Shown: positions 44,172-54,394 of the stretch, in pieces
Numbering within the stretch: position 1 is the first letter of the stretch
Layout: each line of letters begins with the position of its first letter
Assembly (NCBI RefSeq): GCF_020171285.1
Contig: NZ_JAIUZI010000007.1
Span: 62,001-126,000, forward strand
Origin: Seohaeicola saemankumensis
Lineage (GTDB): Bacteria; Pseudomonadota; Alphaproteobacteria; Rhodobacterales; Rhodobacteraceae
Direction of reading: 5' to 3'
Length of the DNA stretch: 64,000 bases
Translations under genes and position numbers: made by a program
The notes under the pieces: model-generated
The model's database searches: none
Told to the model about the DNA's origin: nothing
What the model saw: the letters and a program-made list of their open reading frames with translations, nothing else

Positions 44172-45545
44172 TCAGGCCCGGAACAGTCCCCACCGTTCCT
44201 GCGATTGCCGGGCGCGCTGCATCAGCACCAGCGCCGTCAGCACCAGCAACAGCGCCTCGGCCAGCGGTCCGGCGATCCAGATCCCCGGCTCGCCGCGCAG
44301 GTACACCAGCGCGAACGTCAGCGGGATCGCGAACAGATAGGGTTTCGACAGACCCAGCAGGGCGGCGCGCGGCGCATCTCCGATGGCCTGGAAATAGCTG
44401 GCGATCATCATCAGCGGCCCGGCCACCGCGAACATGGTGACGATCACCGGCAGGATGCGCGCGACCTCGGCGATCACCTCGGGGTCATCGACAAACCCGG
44501 CCCCGATCTGCGGCGCCCACAGCGTCAGCACCGCCTGCGCCCCGGCGCAATAGGCCAGCGCGGCGATCAGCGCCAACCGCAGGCTGGCGTCCGACCGGTG
44601 CCATTGCTCCGATCCATAGTTGTTGCCGGTGATCGTCTGCATCGCGTGCGACAGACCCAGCAGCGGCAGAAAGGTAAAGGTCATCACCCGCGTCACGATC
44701 CCATAGGCCGACATCGTTTCCGCGTACCCCGGTGCCGCCGCGATCTGCAACGCGATCACCACCGAGCCTGAGCCCAGCGCCAGCCCGATGAAGTTCAGGC
44801 TTTGCGGCGCCCCCAGCGCCAGGATCGCGGGCCAGTGGCTGCGCGGGTCGTAGCGCAGCAGCACGCCGGGCCGCAACAGGGTCTGACCGCGAAACCGGAA
44901 CGTCGCGATGATGGCCATCGCCAGCATCTGCGCCAGCGCTGTGCCATAGGCGGAGCCGGCCACGCCCATGTGCAGCCGCGCGATCAGCAGGTAGTCGAAC
45001 CCGATGTTCGACAGCGACACCAGGAGGCTGGTCGCCGCCATGAACCCGACCCGGCCTTCGTTGCGCAGGGCATCTGAATTCACCGACAGCACGAACATCA
45101 GCGGCGTGAACAGCACCGTGATCCGCAGATAGACCAGCCCCATTTCCGCCAGCTCGGCCGAGCCGCCCGCCGCCAGTAATGTCACCGGCCGGCCGAACAG
45201 CACGAACAGTCCGATCAGCCCCGCGCTCAGCATTAGAGCCAGTCCATGCGCGCCCGCGAACACCGCCTTGGCCGCGTCGAACCGCCGCCCGCCCAGATGC
45301 CGGGCCAGCAGGCTGGACATGCCGCCCGCGACCAGTGTCGCCAGTGCCACGATCAGCATGTACAGCGGAAACATCAGCGTGACGGCGGCCAGCGCCTCGG
45401 GGCCGACGTAATGGCCAAGAAACAGCGCATCGACCACCGTCAGCAGCCCGTTCATCCCCATCACAAAGATGATCGGCAGCGCCGTGCGGGCGTAAATGGA
45501 CCCCAGCGGTCCGGTCAGAAAGTGGTTTTCGGGGTGCTGTGGCAT
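44172..45545 (-). CDS. MATE-family efflux transporter
   Basis: A 457-residue protein with about 12 membrane helices in two similar halves. The first helix (ALPIIFVMGMNGLLTVVDALFLGHYVGPEALAAVTLMFPL) is the MATE signature. The second half starts near LGAPQSLNFIGLALGSGSVVIAL. These antiporters export cationic compounds using Na+ or H+ gradients; the substrate is not predictable. The start at 45545 has a GAGGAG site. Confidence 0.9.
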   Translation of the reverse strand: MPQHPENHFLTGPLGSIYARTALPIIFVMGMNGLLTVVDALFLGHYVGPEALAAVTLMFPLYMLIVALATLVAGGMSSLLARHLGGRRFDAAKAVFAGAHGLALMLSAGLIGLFVLFGRPVTLLAAGGSAELAEMGLVYLRITVLFTPLMFVLSVNSDALRNEGRVGFMAATSLLVSLSNIGFDYLLIARLHMGVAGSAYGTALAQMLAMAIIATFRFRGQTLLRPGVLLRYDPRSHWPAILALGAPQSLNFIGLALGSGSVVIALQIAAAPGYAETMSAYGIVTRVMTFTFLPLLGLSHAMQTITGNNYGSEQWHRSDASLRLALIAALAYCAGAQAVLTLWAPQIGAGFVDDPEVIAEVARILPVIVTMFAVAGPLMMIASYFQAIGDAPRAALLGLSKPYLFAIPLTFALVYLRGEPGIWIAGPLAEALLLVLTALVLMQRARQSQERWGLFRA

Positions 45546-45811
45546 GTCCCGTACTCCTCTTGATATGCCTGTCAGCGTGAAAGGAGAGGTGCCCGCATTC
45601 CCATCCGGCGTCAGGCCAAAAGGGGTCAGAGATAGTTCTGTCAGCACTTCACCGGGACGGAACCGTCAGCGGGCGGCGGGTGTCTGCAACCACAGCCGTG
45701 GCTAATGCCGGCAACGGGCGCTGTCAATGCTCCGCCCGCACTTGTCGCGGCGGCGGGGCGGGCCTAGTCTGGCGCACAATCGCAACCCCGCATTACAGGG
45801 TCCGGCCATTC

Positions 45812-47137
45812 ATGATCGAACGCTCCGCCACGTCTACCACGAACTGGGTCAGGGTCGGGGCGTTTGCCGCTGTCATCGCCGCCGTTGTCGCCACCGCCTG
45901 GTTGCTGCTCAGCCTGCACCCGCCCGCGCGGCTGGTTCTGGCCGCCGGGCCGGAAAATGGCGCCTATGTCAACGTGGCTCGGCGCTATGCGGCTGTTCTG
46001 GCGCAGGACGGGATCACGGTGCAGATTCTCGAAACCGCCGGGTCCGAAGAAAATGCCGCCCTGCTGGCCAGCGGCGTGGCCGATGCGGCGATCCTGCAGG
46101 GCGGGGTCGCGGCCGACCCCGATCTGGTCGAGGCAATCGGCACCATCTTCTTTGAACCGATGATCTTTCTGGTGCACCGCGACACCTTTGCCGCCGCCAA
46201 CCCGGCATTGTGGCATGACCTGCGCATCAGCAGTGGCCGGCCGGGGTCCGGAACGGCGGCGGCCTATCGCGACTTTGAACGCGCCGTGGGGCTATCGCCC
46301 GAGGTTAATACGCACCTGTCGCTGGGCTATGACGAGGCGGTCGCCGCGCTGGCGCGCCACGACATTGACATGGCGGTCTTTGTGGCGCCCATCGACGCAC
46401 CCTACCTGGACAACGCCTATGCACAGCCGGCCATTCGGCTGCTGTCGCTGGACTATGTGGACGCGATCTCGCGGCGGCTGGAATACGCCAATACCGTGAC
46501 GCTGCCCGCCGGGGCCATATCCCTGCGCCCGGTGGTGCCACAGGTGGACCGGAAACAGCTGGCGATCGAGGCGCGGCTGGCCATGCGCCAGGACCTGCAC
46601 CCGGCGCTGGTCAATCGCCTGACCACGGCGGCGATCCAGCTGCACGGCGTGCGCGACGAAATCACCGACCCCGGCACCTTTCCCTCGGACGAGGGCACCG
46701 GCCTGCCTGTCAACAACGCCGCCCGGCAGCTGCTGCTGAATGGCCCCTCGGCCTGGCACGACTGGCTACCCTACTGGATGGCGGCCCAGGTCAACCGGAT
46801 GTTCCTGCTGCTGCTGCCGATCCTGTTCATCGTGCTGCCGTTGCTGCGGGCGCTTCCGGGGGCCTATGCCTATATCATGCGCTGGCGCGTCTGGCAGCAT
46901 TACCCCGAAATCCGCAGCATCGAAGACGAAGTCGCGGCGCTGCAGGGGACCGAGGGGCTCGCCACGCTGGATGCACGGCTTGAACAGATCGACCACCGGC
47001 TGGGGCATCTGCGCGTGCCCAATGCCTACCGTCAAACGGCCTATGACGCCCGGCTGCACATTCAGCTGATCCGCAGCCGGATCGCCGAACTGCGCAACCA
47101 GCCCGCCGATCCCGAACCCCCGGCCGCCGGGGGCTAA
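45812..47137 (+). CDS. Membrane-anchored TAXI-type TRAP solute-binding protein
   Basis: A 441-residue protein. An N-terminal helix (VGAFAAVIAAVVATAWLLLSL) acts as signal or anchor. The binding domain shows TAXI features (LVLAAGPENGAYVNVARRYAAVLA, ILETAGSEENAALLASGVADAAILQGG). A second helix (MFLLLLPILFIVLPLLRALPGAYAY, about residues 330-355) is followed by an approximately 85-residue cytoplasmic tail with coiled-coil-like heptads (IEDEVAALQGTEGLATLDARLEQIDHRL). Classical TAXI proteins are free periplasmic partners of a fused DctQM permease, but none is encoded nearby. A sensing role is as likely as transport. It is convergent with the DUF3604 gene, 3 bp apart. Confidence 0.85.
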   Translation: MIERSATSTTNWVRVGAFAAVIAAVVATAWLLLSLHPPARLVLAAGPENGAYVNVARRYAAVLAQDGITVQILETAGSEENAALLASGVADAAILQGGVAADPDLVEAIGTIFFEPMIFLVHRDTFAAANPALWHDLRISSGRPGSGTAAAYRDFERAVGLSPEVNTHLSLGYDEAVAALARHDIDMAVFVAPIDAPYLDNAYAQPAIRLLSLDYVDAISRRLEYANTVTLPAGAISLRPVVPQVDRKQLAIEARLAMRQDLHPALVNRLTTAAIQLHGVRDEITDPGTFPSDEGTGLPVNNAARQLLLNGPSAWHDWLPYWMAAQVNRMFLLLLPILFIVLPLLRALPGAYAYIMRWRVWQHYPEIRSIEDEVAALQGTEGLATLDARLEQIDHRLGHLRVPNAYRQTAYDARLHIQLIRSRIAELRNQPADPEPPAAGG

Positions 47138-47140
47138 GCG

Positions 47141-49054
47141 TTACCCCTTTGGCGTGTGCCAGATCGGCGATGTATAGGCGCGCTCCTGCGCCGACAGGGT
47201 CGCCTCTTCGGGGATCTCCGCCCCCAGCCGGACCCTGTCGTAGACCACCCAGCGCGGCGTCGGGATCTCGAGCACGCGGGCATAGTAGAACGCAGGCTCA
47301 GCCGGATCAAAATCCGGATCGGTCCAGACCGTCATCAACTCGGCCGCGCCGATGGTGTTGGTGTAACCGGCGGCGTCCAGATCGACGGTATTGCCAACAG
47401 CGGGCAGCTTGCCGTCCGCGCCGGGCTCACGGTCGCCGGACCATGCCACGTCATAGATCTTTTCATGCACCTCGCCGGCGGCATCCATCCAGCCCTTGAC
47501 GATCTGGATCCGGTCCAGGTTGGCGCCGATCGGGTCGCGCAGGGCATAGACCATGAAATCCGGCGCGGCGTCGCCCGCAGGCAGGTCGCCGCCCATCGGC
47601 ACGCCCTTGGCATATCCCGCAAAGGCAGGCTGCCGACCGCGCAGGTCATTGTCGGTATAGCCGTGTCCGCCAAAGAACCGCACCATCATGCGTGGCCCGG
47701 TGGTGGCATAGGTCTCGCGCCGCACCATCGCGTCCCACAGCGCCTCACGGGTGTTTTCGTTGGCCCATACCCCGGTATAGCCCGAGGCAACCAGCTGATA
47801 CCCCTCGAACGCGCCATGTTCGGTCTTGGCAAACGGGTGCACCGCGCGGGTCTTGGACGGCTCGGCATTGGTGGCCTTGCCAAAGAAGTTGTCGTCATCG
47901 GCGGTGGCCAGCGATGTATGGCTGTCGGTTGCGCCCGAGAACCCGAACTTATACGGGTTGGTCCCGAATTTCTGACCCAGCTGGAACCCCATCTTGAGCG
48001 CCGAGCGCGCGTATTCGCGTTTCAGCATCTCGTCGGTCTTGGCCGCCGACAGGTCCAGATTGCCGGCGTCCCATGTCTCGTAATCGGCGAATTCGTCCTC
48101 GGGGGACAGCTTGGGGTGGGTTTCCCCGTCGCCCTTGATTTGGGTGATCTCGTACAGCGGTTCCCATTTGGCGCGCAGGTCGACATAGGTCTGGTCGACG
48201 GGATCGCCCGTAAACCGCGTTTCGGAGGGGAACATGATACCGTTCGACAGGTTGCCGTTGTGCGACAATGCAAAGGCGTCGCCGCCGGTCTTGGCCTCGT
48301 AATCTTCCAGCCAGGCATACAGCGCCATTGGATCGATACTGCCGGTGGGGCCTTGCGTCACCATCGGTTCGACCATCGCGGCCCGGTTGCCGTTGTCGCG
48401 CAGCACCACGTTGCGGTGCAGGTTGTTGCCCTGATAGAGCGAGGTCCACTCAAAACCGATAAAGGCGGTGAAATGACCCGGCTCGTTGTACCGTTCCGCC
48501 GCATCGATGATATCCTGCCAGACCGAGGCGTATTTTGCCGCGCCGGGTGAATAGTCTCCGATCAGCTTGGGATCCATATTGCCCTGGGAAAAGGTGGTGA
48601 TCAGATCCAGCGCTGCCTCGGCCGAGGCCTCGCCGCCCTCGTTCATCGCCTCGTGCCAGCGTTTGCCCTGTTCCGTGGCCATCACGTTCGGCGTACCCGC
48701 CTTGAGGTCAAAGATCATGCCCATGCCGTCGGAATGGTCGGTCAGCACCAGCCAGTCCAGCGGCCGCGACAGCCGTACCGGCTGACCCGATGCCGAAACC
48801 ACCTCTTCGCCGCGCGCGAACTCATAGGCGGTATCCAGCCCGGTGGTATTGCCAAAAAGGCCCGCGTCCATCGAGTAACCGGTGTGCAGATGGGTGTCGC
48901 CCCACAGCACCTGGCTGGGAAATCCGCGTTGCGCGTAAGGTGAGTAGGCCTTTCCGGGGTACAGCCCTCCGAGCGACTCGCTTGATGGCACGATCTGCGC
49001 CGCAGCGGGTCCGCAGGCCAGTATTGCGGCGGTGAACATGAACGGTTTCAACAT
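47141..49054 (-). CDS. DUF3604 exported protein, probable metal-dependent hydrolase of the PHP-like type
   Basis: A 637-residue protein with an N-terminal signal peptide ([20 protein letters not shown]). The mature part starts with [19 protein letters not shown] and includes [34 protein letters not shown] and [14 protein letters not shown]. These His/Asp-rich blocks resemble metal sites of PHP phosphoesterases. Its function has not been established to my knowledge, though the family is common in marine bacteria. The start at 49054 was chosen over the ATG at 49060 because GGGAGGA then has proper spacing. It lies 103 bp downstream of the desaturase gene. Confidence 0.85.
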   Translation of the reverse strand: MLKPFMFTAAILACGPAAAQIVPSSESLGGLYPGKAYSPYAQRGFPSQVLWGDTHLHTGYSMDAGLFGNTTGLDTAYEFARGEEVVSASGQPVRLSRPLDWLVLTDHSDGMGMIFDLKAGTPNVMATEQGKRWHEAMNEGGEASAEAALDLITTFSQGNMDPKLIGDYSPGAAKYASVWQDIIDAAERYNEPGHFTAFIGFEWTSLYQGNNLHRNVVLRDNGNRAAMVEPMVTQGPTGSIDPMALYAWLEDYEAKTGGDAFALSHNGNLSNGIMFPSETRFTGDPVDQTYVDLRAKWEPLYEITQIKGDGETHPKLSPEDEFADYETWDAGNLDLSAAKTDEMLKREYARSALKMGFQLGQKFGTNPYKFGFSGATDSHTSLATADDDNFFGKATNAEPSKTRAVHPFAKTEHGAFEGYQLVASGYTGVWANENTREALWDAMVRRETYATTGPRMMVRFFGGHGYTDNDLRGRQPAFAGYAKGVPMGGDLPAGDAAPDFMVYALRDPIGANLDRIQIVKGWMDAAGEVHEKIYDVAWSGDREPGADGKLPAVGNTVDLDAAGYTNTIGAAELMTVWTDPDFDPAEPAFYYARVLEIPTPRWVVYDRVRLGAEIPEEATLSAQERAYTSPIWHTPKG

Positions 49055-49157
49055 CAACATTCCTCCCTGGAAAACACGGTCGGTTGAAATGACAGGCAGA
49101 ATTGTCACCAGCCTAGGTCAGACTCGCGGTTTTCCAAAACGGTTTCTGGAATGCGCC

Positions 49158-50114
49158 TTATGCCCGGCGCCAGCCCGCCTCCTGCAGCGCGCCGACATAG
49201 CTCGGCGCCAGCCGCATCCGGTTGCCCAGCCCCTTGGCGACCAGCGCGTCATGCATCCGGGGCAGCTGCCAGCAGGGCACATGCATCACCATGTGATGTT
49301 CAAGGTGGTAGTTGACCCAATAGGGCGCCACCAGCGCCCGCGCCACCGGCCCGGCCAGCGTGGTGCGCACGTTCCGGAACGGATCGTCCGACTGTTCCGT
49401 CGCGCCGTGCTCGGCGATGTTGCGAACCCGCAGCACGAACTGGAACCACGTCAGATACGGCAGCAGCCAGAACGCCAGCCCCCACCACCAGTCGCCGATC
49501 AGCCCCATGGCCACGACGATGCCCGCGAACACCGGCAGCGATTTCCACAGGTCGCGCGCCTTGAACGCCTGGGCGAAATCCGACGCCGCCGCCTTGGCCG
49601 CGTCCTCATCCCCGGCCAGCCGCACCGACATCATGATCTGCGCCATCAGCTGCTTGATCCCGGTCTGCCCGGTCAGGTCGCGGGTGAACTTGCGCCTCAG
49701 CGACGCCCGGCTGGTCGGAAACTTCGACGACAGCACCAGGTCGGGGTCTTTCTCGGTCTGGGTGAACCGGTGATGGGTCAGGTGATAATGGCGATAGGCC
49801 GCCAGCTCCGCCAGGATCGGTCGCCCGCACAGCCATTCGCCCGCGAAATCGTTCCAGCGGCGGTTCTTGAACAGGGCGTTATGCGCCGCCTCATGCATCA
49901 GGATCGCCAGCCCCAGCTGCCGCGACCCGATCACCACCACTGCCAGCACAAAAGTCAGCGGATTGGGCCAGAGCGCAAACAGCGCCACCGCCAGCGCGAT
50001 CACGCCCCAGCAATGCGCCACCAGCCAGAGCCCCATCAGGTCTGACCGCCGCGCCAGATCGCGGATTTCATCCGAGCTGAGATAGGCCTTTCCAGGCGTT
50101 GCATAACCGCTCAT
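49158..50114 (-). CDS. Membrane fatty acid desaturase-type di-iron protein
   Basis: A 318-residue membrane protein of the fatty acid desaturase/hydroxylase superfamily. Three histidine boxes hold the di-iron centre: HEAAHNALF, HYHLTHHRFTQ and HLEHHMVMHVP. Four membrane helices are expected, the first at GVIALAVALFALWPNPLTFVLAVVVIG. Members desaturate or hydroxylate acyl chains, carotenoids or sphingolipids; the substrate here is not decidable. The start at 50114 has an AGGGAGGA site. Genes of heme synthesis lie upstream on the same strand. Confidence 0.87.
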   Translation of the reverse strand: MSGYATPGKAYLSSDEIRDLARRSDLMGLWLVAHCWGVIALAVALFALWPNPLTFVLAVVVIGSRQLGLAILMHEAAHNALFKNRRWNDFAGEWLCGRPILAELAAYRHYHLTHHRFTQTEKDPDLVLSSKFPTSRASLRRKFTRDLTGQTGIKQLMAQIMMSVRLAGDEDAAKAAASDFAQAFKARDLWKSLPVFAGIVVAMGLIGDWWWGLAFWLLPYLTWFQFVLRVRNIAEHGATEQSDDPFRNVRTTLAGPVARALVAPYWVNYHLEHHMVMHVPCWQLPRMHDALVAKGLGNRMRLAPSYVGALQEAGWRRA

Positions 50115-50190
50115 GCGCAGATCCTCCCTGCGCATGAGCCTCCGCAATCGGGGGCATGGATGTCAATCAGAGCGCGGCGTCACGCGGGCG

Positions 50191-51147
50191 TCAGTGCCAG
50201 GAGAAGAAGCCCGGTCCCGCCTTGGCCAGCAGGTCGCGCGCCATCTCGGCGCCCAGTGCCGCGCCATCGGCGACCGCGCAGGTCCGGTCGTCGGCCAGCG
50301 CCTCGGACCCGTCCGGGCGCAGCACCTCGCCGCGCAGCCGCAACGTTCCGCCGTCCAGTTCCGCCAGCCCGGCGATCGGCGTCTCGCACGACCCGTCCAG
50401 CGCCGCCAGAAATGCCCGTTCGGCCGCCAGCCGCTGGCCGGTTTCCGCATGGTGGATCGCCGCCAGCATATCGGCGACACGGGCGTCGTTGGCGCGCCGC
50501 TCGATGCCGATGGCGCCCTGCGCCACGGCGGGCAGCATGTCGTCGGTGTCAATCGCGGTGGCGGGCACCTCGGTCATGTTCATCCGGTTCAGCCCGGCCA
50601 TCGCCAGAAAGGTGCAGTCAGCCACGCCGTCGGCCAGCTTCTTCAGGCGGGTCTGCACGTTGCCGCGAAATTCCACCACCTGCAGGTCGGGCCGCCGGTT
50701 CAGCAGCTGCGCCCGCCGGCGCAGGCTCGAGGTGCCGACCACCGCGCCCGTCGCCAGTTCCGCCAGCCCGCTCTTGTCAGGCGACACAAAGGCGTCGCGC
50801 ACATCCTCGCGGGGCAGGTAGCAATCCAGCAGCAGCCCCTCGGGCTGGGCCACCGGCATGTCCTTCATCGAATGCACCGCGATGTCGATGCCGCCCTGCA
50901 ACAGCGCTTCCTCGATTTCCTTGGTGAACAGCCCCTTGTTGCCGATCTCCTTGAGCGGGCGGTCGGCGTCGATCAGCGTGCGGTCGTCGCCGGTGGTCTT
51001 GATCACCACGATCTCGAAAGCCGCCTCGGGCAGATCGAAAGCGGTGCCCAGACGGCGGCGTGTTTCATAGGCCTGAGCCAGCGCCAGCGGCGAACCGCGC
51101 GTGCCGATTTTCAGAGGCGATGCGGGAGAGGGGAGCGATGCAGTCAT
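50191..51147 (-). CDS. hemC: Porphobilinogen deaminase (hydroxymethylbilane synthase)
   Basis: A 318-residue enzyme that joins four porphobilinogens into hydroxymethylbilane. Conserved blocks are IGTRGSPLALAQA, EIGNKGLFTKEIEEALL and DIAVHSMKDMP. The cysteine that carries the dipyrromethane cofactor lies in GSCETPIAG. The start MTASLPSPASPLKIGTRGSP at 51147 gives the expected length. It is divergent from hemE, separated by 112 bp that must hold promoters for both. Confidence 0.96.
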   Translation of the reverse strand: MTASLPSPASPLKIGTRGSPLALAQAYETRRRLGTAFDLPEAAFEIVVIKTTGDDRTLIDADRPLKEIGNKGLFTKEIEEALLQGGIDIAVHSMKDMPVAQPEGLLLDCYLPREDVRDAFVSPDKSGLAELATGAVVGTSSLRRRAQLLNRRPDLQVVEFRGNVQTRLKKLADGVADCTFLAMAGLNRMNMTEVPATAIDTDDMLPAVAQGAIGIERRANDARVADMLAAIHHAETGQRLAAERAFLAALDGSCETPIAGLAELDGGTLRLRGEVLRPDGSEALADDRTCAVADGAALGAEMARDLLAKAGPGFFSWH

Positions 51148-51259
51148 GGCGCAATCCTTAGCCGCGTCATTCTGCCCTGACAACCACGTGACACCCGCGC
51201 ACCCTTGACAAATTGCCGCTCGGGAGTGACCTGTCGCGTCACGACAAGTGAGGGATGAC

Positions 51260-52291
51260 ATGGCCGAGACGAAGAAACTGTTGCGGGCCCTGGCGGGCGA
51301 AACCCTGGACACGCCGCCGATCTGGATGATGCGTCAGGCCGGGCGATACCTGCCGGAATACCGCGCCACCCGCGCCCAGGCCGGCGATTTCCTGTCGCTG
51401 TGCTATAACCCCGAGCTGGCCGCCGAGGTGACGCTGCAGCCGATCCGCCGCTACGGGTTCGACGCGGCCATCCTCTTTGCCGACATCCTGCTGGTGCCGC
51501 AGGCGCTGGGCGCGGATCTGTGGTTTGTGACCGGCGAGGGGCCGCGCCTGTCGACGATCACGGACCAGGCCGGGTTCGACGCGCTGAAACCGGCCTCGGC
51601 CATCCATGACACCCTGTCGCCGGTCTATGAAACCGTGCGCATCCTGTCGCGCGAACTGCCCGCCGAGACGACGCTGATCGGCTTTGCCGGCGCGCCGTGG
51701 ACGGTGGCGACCTATATGATCGCCGGGCGCGGCACCCCGGACCAGGGCCCCGCGCACGCGCTGCGCGAAGGCAATACCGCTCTGTTCGAGGCGCTGCTGG
51801 AGCGGATCACCGAGGCCACCATCGATTACCTGTCGATGCAGATCGAGGCCGGCGCCGAAGTGGTCAAGATTTTCGACAGCTGGGCCGGCTCGCTCAAGGG
51901 CGACGATTTTGCCAAATACGCGGTCGAGCCATGCCGCCGGATCACCGCGGCGATCAAGGACAGGCACCCGGGCATTCCGGTCATCGGTTTCCCGCGCGAG
52001 GCGGGCGAGGGCTATGTCGGCTTCCATGCCGCGACCGGCGTCGACTGCGTGGCGCTGGACAATTCGGTCGATCCCGAATGGGCGGCAAAGAACGTGCAGG
52101 TTTCGGGCTGCGTGCAGGGCAACCTGGCCTCGTCGCATATGGTGACCGGGGGGCAGGCGCTGGTGGATGAGACCCGGCGCATCGTCAAGGCGTTTTCCGG
52201 CGGCCCGCACATCTTTAACCTGGGCCACGGGATCACCCCCGACGCCGACCCCGAGAACGTGCAGCTGATGATCGACACCGTGCGCGGCTGA
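51260..52291 (+). CDS. hemE: Uroporphyrinogen decarboxylase
   Basis: A 343-residue enzyme turning uroporphyrinogen III into coproporphyrinogen III, the substrate of HemF and HemN. It shows the family signature [16 protein letters not shown], the [12 protein letters not shown] active-site region, [14 protein letters not shown], and the C-terminal [16 protein letters not shown]. The ATG at 51260 ([14 protein letters not shown]) has a GAGGGA site; an upstream GTG at 51248 is less likely. TTGACA at 51205-51210 may be a -35 element. Confidence 0.96.
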   Translation: MAETKKLLRALAGETLDTPPIWMMRQAGRYLPEYRATRAQAGDFLSLCYNPELAAEVTLQPIRRYGFDAAILFADILLVPQALGADLWFVTGEGPRLSTITDQAGFDALKPASAIHDTLSPVYETVRILSRELPAETTLIGFAGAPWTVATYMIAGRGTPDQGPAHALREGNTALFEALLERITEATIDYLSMQIEAGAEVVKIFDSWAGSLKGDDFAKYAVEPCRRITAAIKDRHPGIPVIGFPREAGEGYVGFHAATGVDCVALDNSVDPEWAAKNVQVSGCVQGNLASSHMVTGGQALVDETRRIVKAFSGGPHIFNLGHGITPDADPENVQLMIDTVRG

Positions 52292-52315
52292 CATCGGGGC
52301 CGCCGCGCGACGCTC

Positions 52316-52332
52316 GTGCCCCGCCGGGGCAC
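52316..52332 (+). terminator. Hairpin after hemE, possible terminator
   Basis: GTGCCCC and GGGGCAC pair around a 3-nt loop, 25 bp after the hemE stop. There is no T tract, so termination efficiency is uncertain. Confidence 0.4.
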
Positions 52333-52469
52333 ATCGCCCCGCCCGCCGTCCCGAAGGGGCCGTTTGCCCAAATCTTGTGCGGTTGTGGGCAAGTTGCGGT
52401 ATTGTGAGGGGATCAGTGTCGAGTGCCCCTTGTATTGGGGCCGTTGCGGCGGTCACTGGCTGATGTGAA

Positions 52470-53054
52470 ATGACTGACAACCTGTCCATTGTTGTTGTTG
52501 AAAAGGACCGCGATCGGGCGCTGTTGATCGTGGACTCTCTGCGTGCGTCCGGGGATCACAACATCTTTGTCATTTCCGAAGAGACCGGGCTGGCGCGGAG
52601 AATATCGGAGCGCAACCCCGACATCGTGCTGGTCGACATCAGCAGCCCGTCGCGCGACATGCTTGAGGAATTGACGCTGGCCTCCAGCCCGCTGGACCGC
52701 CCCGTTGCGATGTTCGTCGACCGCAGCGACGACGGGCTGACCAAGGCGGCGATCGAAGCGGGGGTGTCGGCCTATGTGGTGGACGGGCTGCAGCCGGACC
52801 GCATCAAGCCGATCATCGACGCCGCCATCGCCCGGTTCCACATGTTCCAGCGGATGCGCAGCGAGCTGGCCGCGACCAAGCGGGCGCTGCAGGAACGCAA
52901 GGTGATCGACCGGGCCAAGGGAATACTGATGAAGGCGCACAAGATCGACGAGGATGCGGCCTATGCCCTGTTGCGCAAGACCGCCATGGCGCAGGGCCGC
53001 AAGCTGGCCGATGTGGCCGAGGCGCTGGTGACGGCGGCGGAGCTCTTGTCATGA
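52470..53054 (+). CDS. nasT: NasT, ANTAR-domain transcription antiterminator of nitrate assimilation
   Basis: A 194-residue two-domain regulator. The N-terminal receiver-like domain (LSIVVVEKDRDRALLIVDSLR, DIVLVDISSP) is followed by an ANTAR RNA-binding domain (LQERKVIDRAKGILMKAHKIDEDAAYALLRKTAM). In known NasTS systems, nitrate frees NasT from NasS, and NasT then binds a two-hairpin leader and prevents termination. The last four bases overlap nasS (ATGA), which fits stoichiometric production. Its likely target is the leader at 54335-54452. Confidence 0.94.
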   Translation: MTDNLSIVVVEKDRDRALLIVDSLRASGDHNIFVISEETGLARRISERNPDIVLVDISSPSRDMLEELTLASSPLDRPVAMFVDRSDDGLTKAAIEAGVSAYVVDGLQPDRIKPIIDAAIARFHMFQRMRSELAATKRALQERKVIDRAKGILMKAHKIDEDAAYALLRKTAMAQGRKLADVAEALVTAAELLS

Positions 53055-54232
53055 ACGGGCAGGTCTTGCGGGCCGGATTCATTCCACTGGTGGACGCCGC
53101 GCCGCTGGTCATCGCGCATGAAATGGGGTTTGCCGACGAGGAAGGGCTGGCGCTGGATCTGCAACGCGCGCCCTCGTGGTCGACGCTGCGCGACCTGCTC
53201 GTCATGGGGCAGATCGACGCCGCACATATGTTGTCGCCCGTGCCGGTCGCCGCCGCGCTGGGGCTCGGTGGCATCCAGGCGCGGCTGGACGCGATTTCGG
53301 TGCTGTCGGCCAATGGCAACGTGGTCGGTGTGTCACAGCGGCTGGCCGAGCGGATGCGCGGCAACGGATACGCCTTCGACTTTGCCGATGCCGATGCGGC
53401 GGGCAGGGCGCTGATTGCCGCCACCGACGGGCAGCTGCGGATCGGCGTGCCGTTCCCGTTCTCGATGCATGCCGAGTTGCTGTATTACTGGCTCGGCGCG
53501 CTCGGTCTTCCGGCGCCGCAGGCGCTTGACGTGCGCACCGTGCCGCCGACCCTGATGGCCGAGGCGATGGCGGCCGGCGAAATCGACGCCTTCTGCGTCG
53601 GCGAGCCCTGGGGCTCGCTCGCGGTGGAAAACCGGGTCGGCACGCTGCTGCTGCCGGGGGCCGCGATCTGGAGCTTTGCGCCGGAAAAGGTGCTGGCGGT
53701 CCGCCATGACTGGACCCGGGACGCCCCCGACCGCACTGCCAAGCTGATCCGCGCCGTCTGGCGGGCCGGGCGCTGGCTGTCGAAACCGGGCAACCGGGCG
53801 ATTGCCTCAGATGTGCTCGCGCGCCCCGAATACCTCGACATCAGCTCGGAGCTGCTGGACCGGGCGCTGACGGGGCGGTTCATAATTTCGCCCTCTGGCG
53901 AACAGAAACTGCGCGAGGGGTTCGTTTTGTTCCATGACGGCGCCTGCGGGTTTCCCTGGCGCAGCCAGGCGGCCTGGATCGCCCAGCGGCTGGCGGCGCG
54001 CACCGGGCTGGACCGCGGTGCCGCGGCAGCGGCCGCCAAGCAGGTGTTCCGCACCGATCTCTATCGCCAGGCGCTGTCCGGACAGGTCGCCGATCTGCCC
54101 GGCGCCTCGGAAAAACTCGAAGGCGCAATCACCGAACCGACCGAGGTCGCCACCGCCGCCGGCACCCTGATTCTGCGCCCGGACCGGTTTTTCGACGGTC
54201 AGATTTTTGATCCTTCTGCAGTGCAGCGATGA
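53051..54232 (+). CDS. nasS: NasS, nitrate/nitrite-sensing NrtA-like protein
   Basis: A 393-residue protein related to the nitrate-binding protein NrtA/CmpA. It has LRAGFIPLVDAAPLVIAHEMGFADEEGLAL near the N-terminus, RIGVPFPFSMHAELLYYWLG and AFCVGEPWGSLAV. It has no signal peptide, as expected for the cytoplasmic NasS sensor that holds NasT when nitrate is absent. It is translationally coupled to nasT and lies upstream of the leader RNA of the structural genes. Confidence 0.92.
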   Translation: MNGQVLRAGFIPLVDAAPLVIAHEMGFADEEGLALDLQRAPSWSTLRDLLVMGQIDAAHMLSPVPVAAALGLGGIQARLDAISVLSANGNVVGVSQRLAERMRGNGYAFDFADADAAGRALIAATDGQLRIGVPFPFSMHAELLYYWLGALGLPAPQALDVRTVPPTLMAEAMAAGEIDAFCVGEPWGSLAVENRVGTLLLPGAAIWSFAPEKVLAVRHDWTRDAPDRTAKLIRAVWRAGRWLSKPGNRAIASDVLARPEYLDISSELLDRALTGRFIISPSGEQKLREGFVLFHDGACGFPWRSQAAWIAQRLAARTGLDRGAAAAAAKQVFRTDLYRQALSGQVADLPGASEKLEGAITEPTEVATAAGTLILRPDRFFDGQIFDPSAVQR

Positions 54233-54334
54233 ATTTTTAGGCAAAACGTCAGCTTTTGTGACCTGATTCCACGGTAATCCCTGATAAATTTGATCCAGCG
54301 CTTGCGTGACCGTGCGGGTGCAGCAATTCTGACC

Positions 54335-54385
54335 CTGTCTCCGGAACAAGGGCGTTCCACAGACAGACTTCCGCGAGGATGCGGA
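54335..54385 (+). promoter_or_regulatory. ANTAR-type two-hairpin leader RNA, probable NasT binding site
   Basis: Hairpin 1 has an outer stem CTGTCT (54335-54340) with AGACAG (54361-54366), a 2x2 internal loop, and an inner stem GGAAC/GTTCC closing the hexaloop AAGGGC (54348-54353). The loop has A at position 1 and G at position 4, as in known ANTAR targets. After 3 nt, hairpin 2 has TCCGC (54370-54374) with GCGGA (54381-54385) around the hexaloop GAGGAT. That loop keeps G4 but has G instead of A1. It lies 118 bp upstream of nrtA and just before a terminator. Confidence 0.8.
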
Positions 54386-54394
54386 CCCCCGAGC

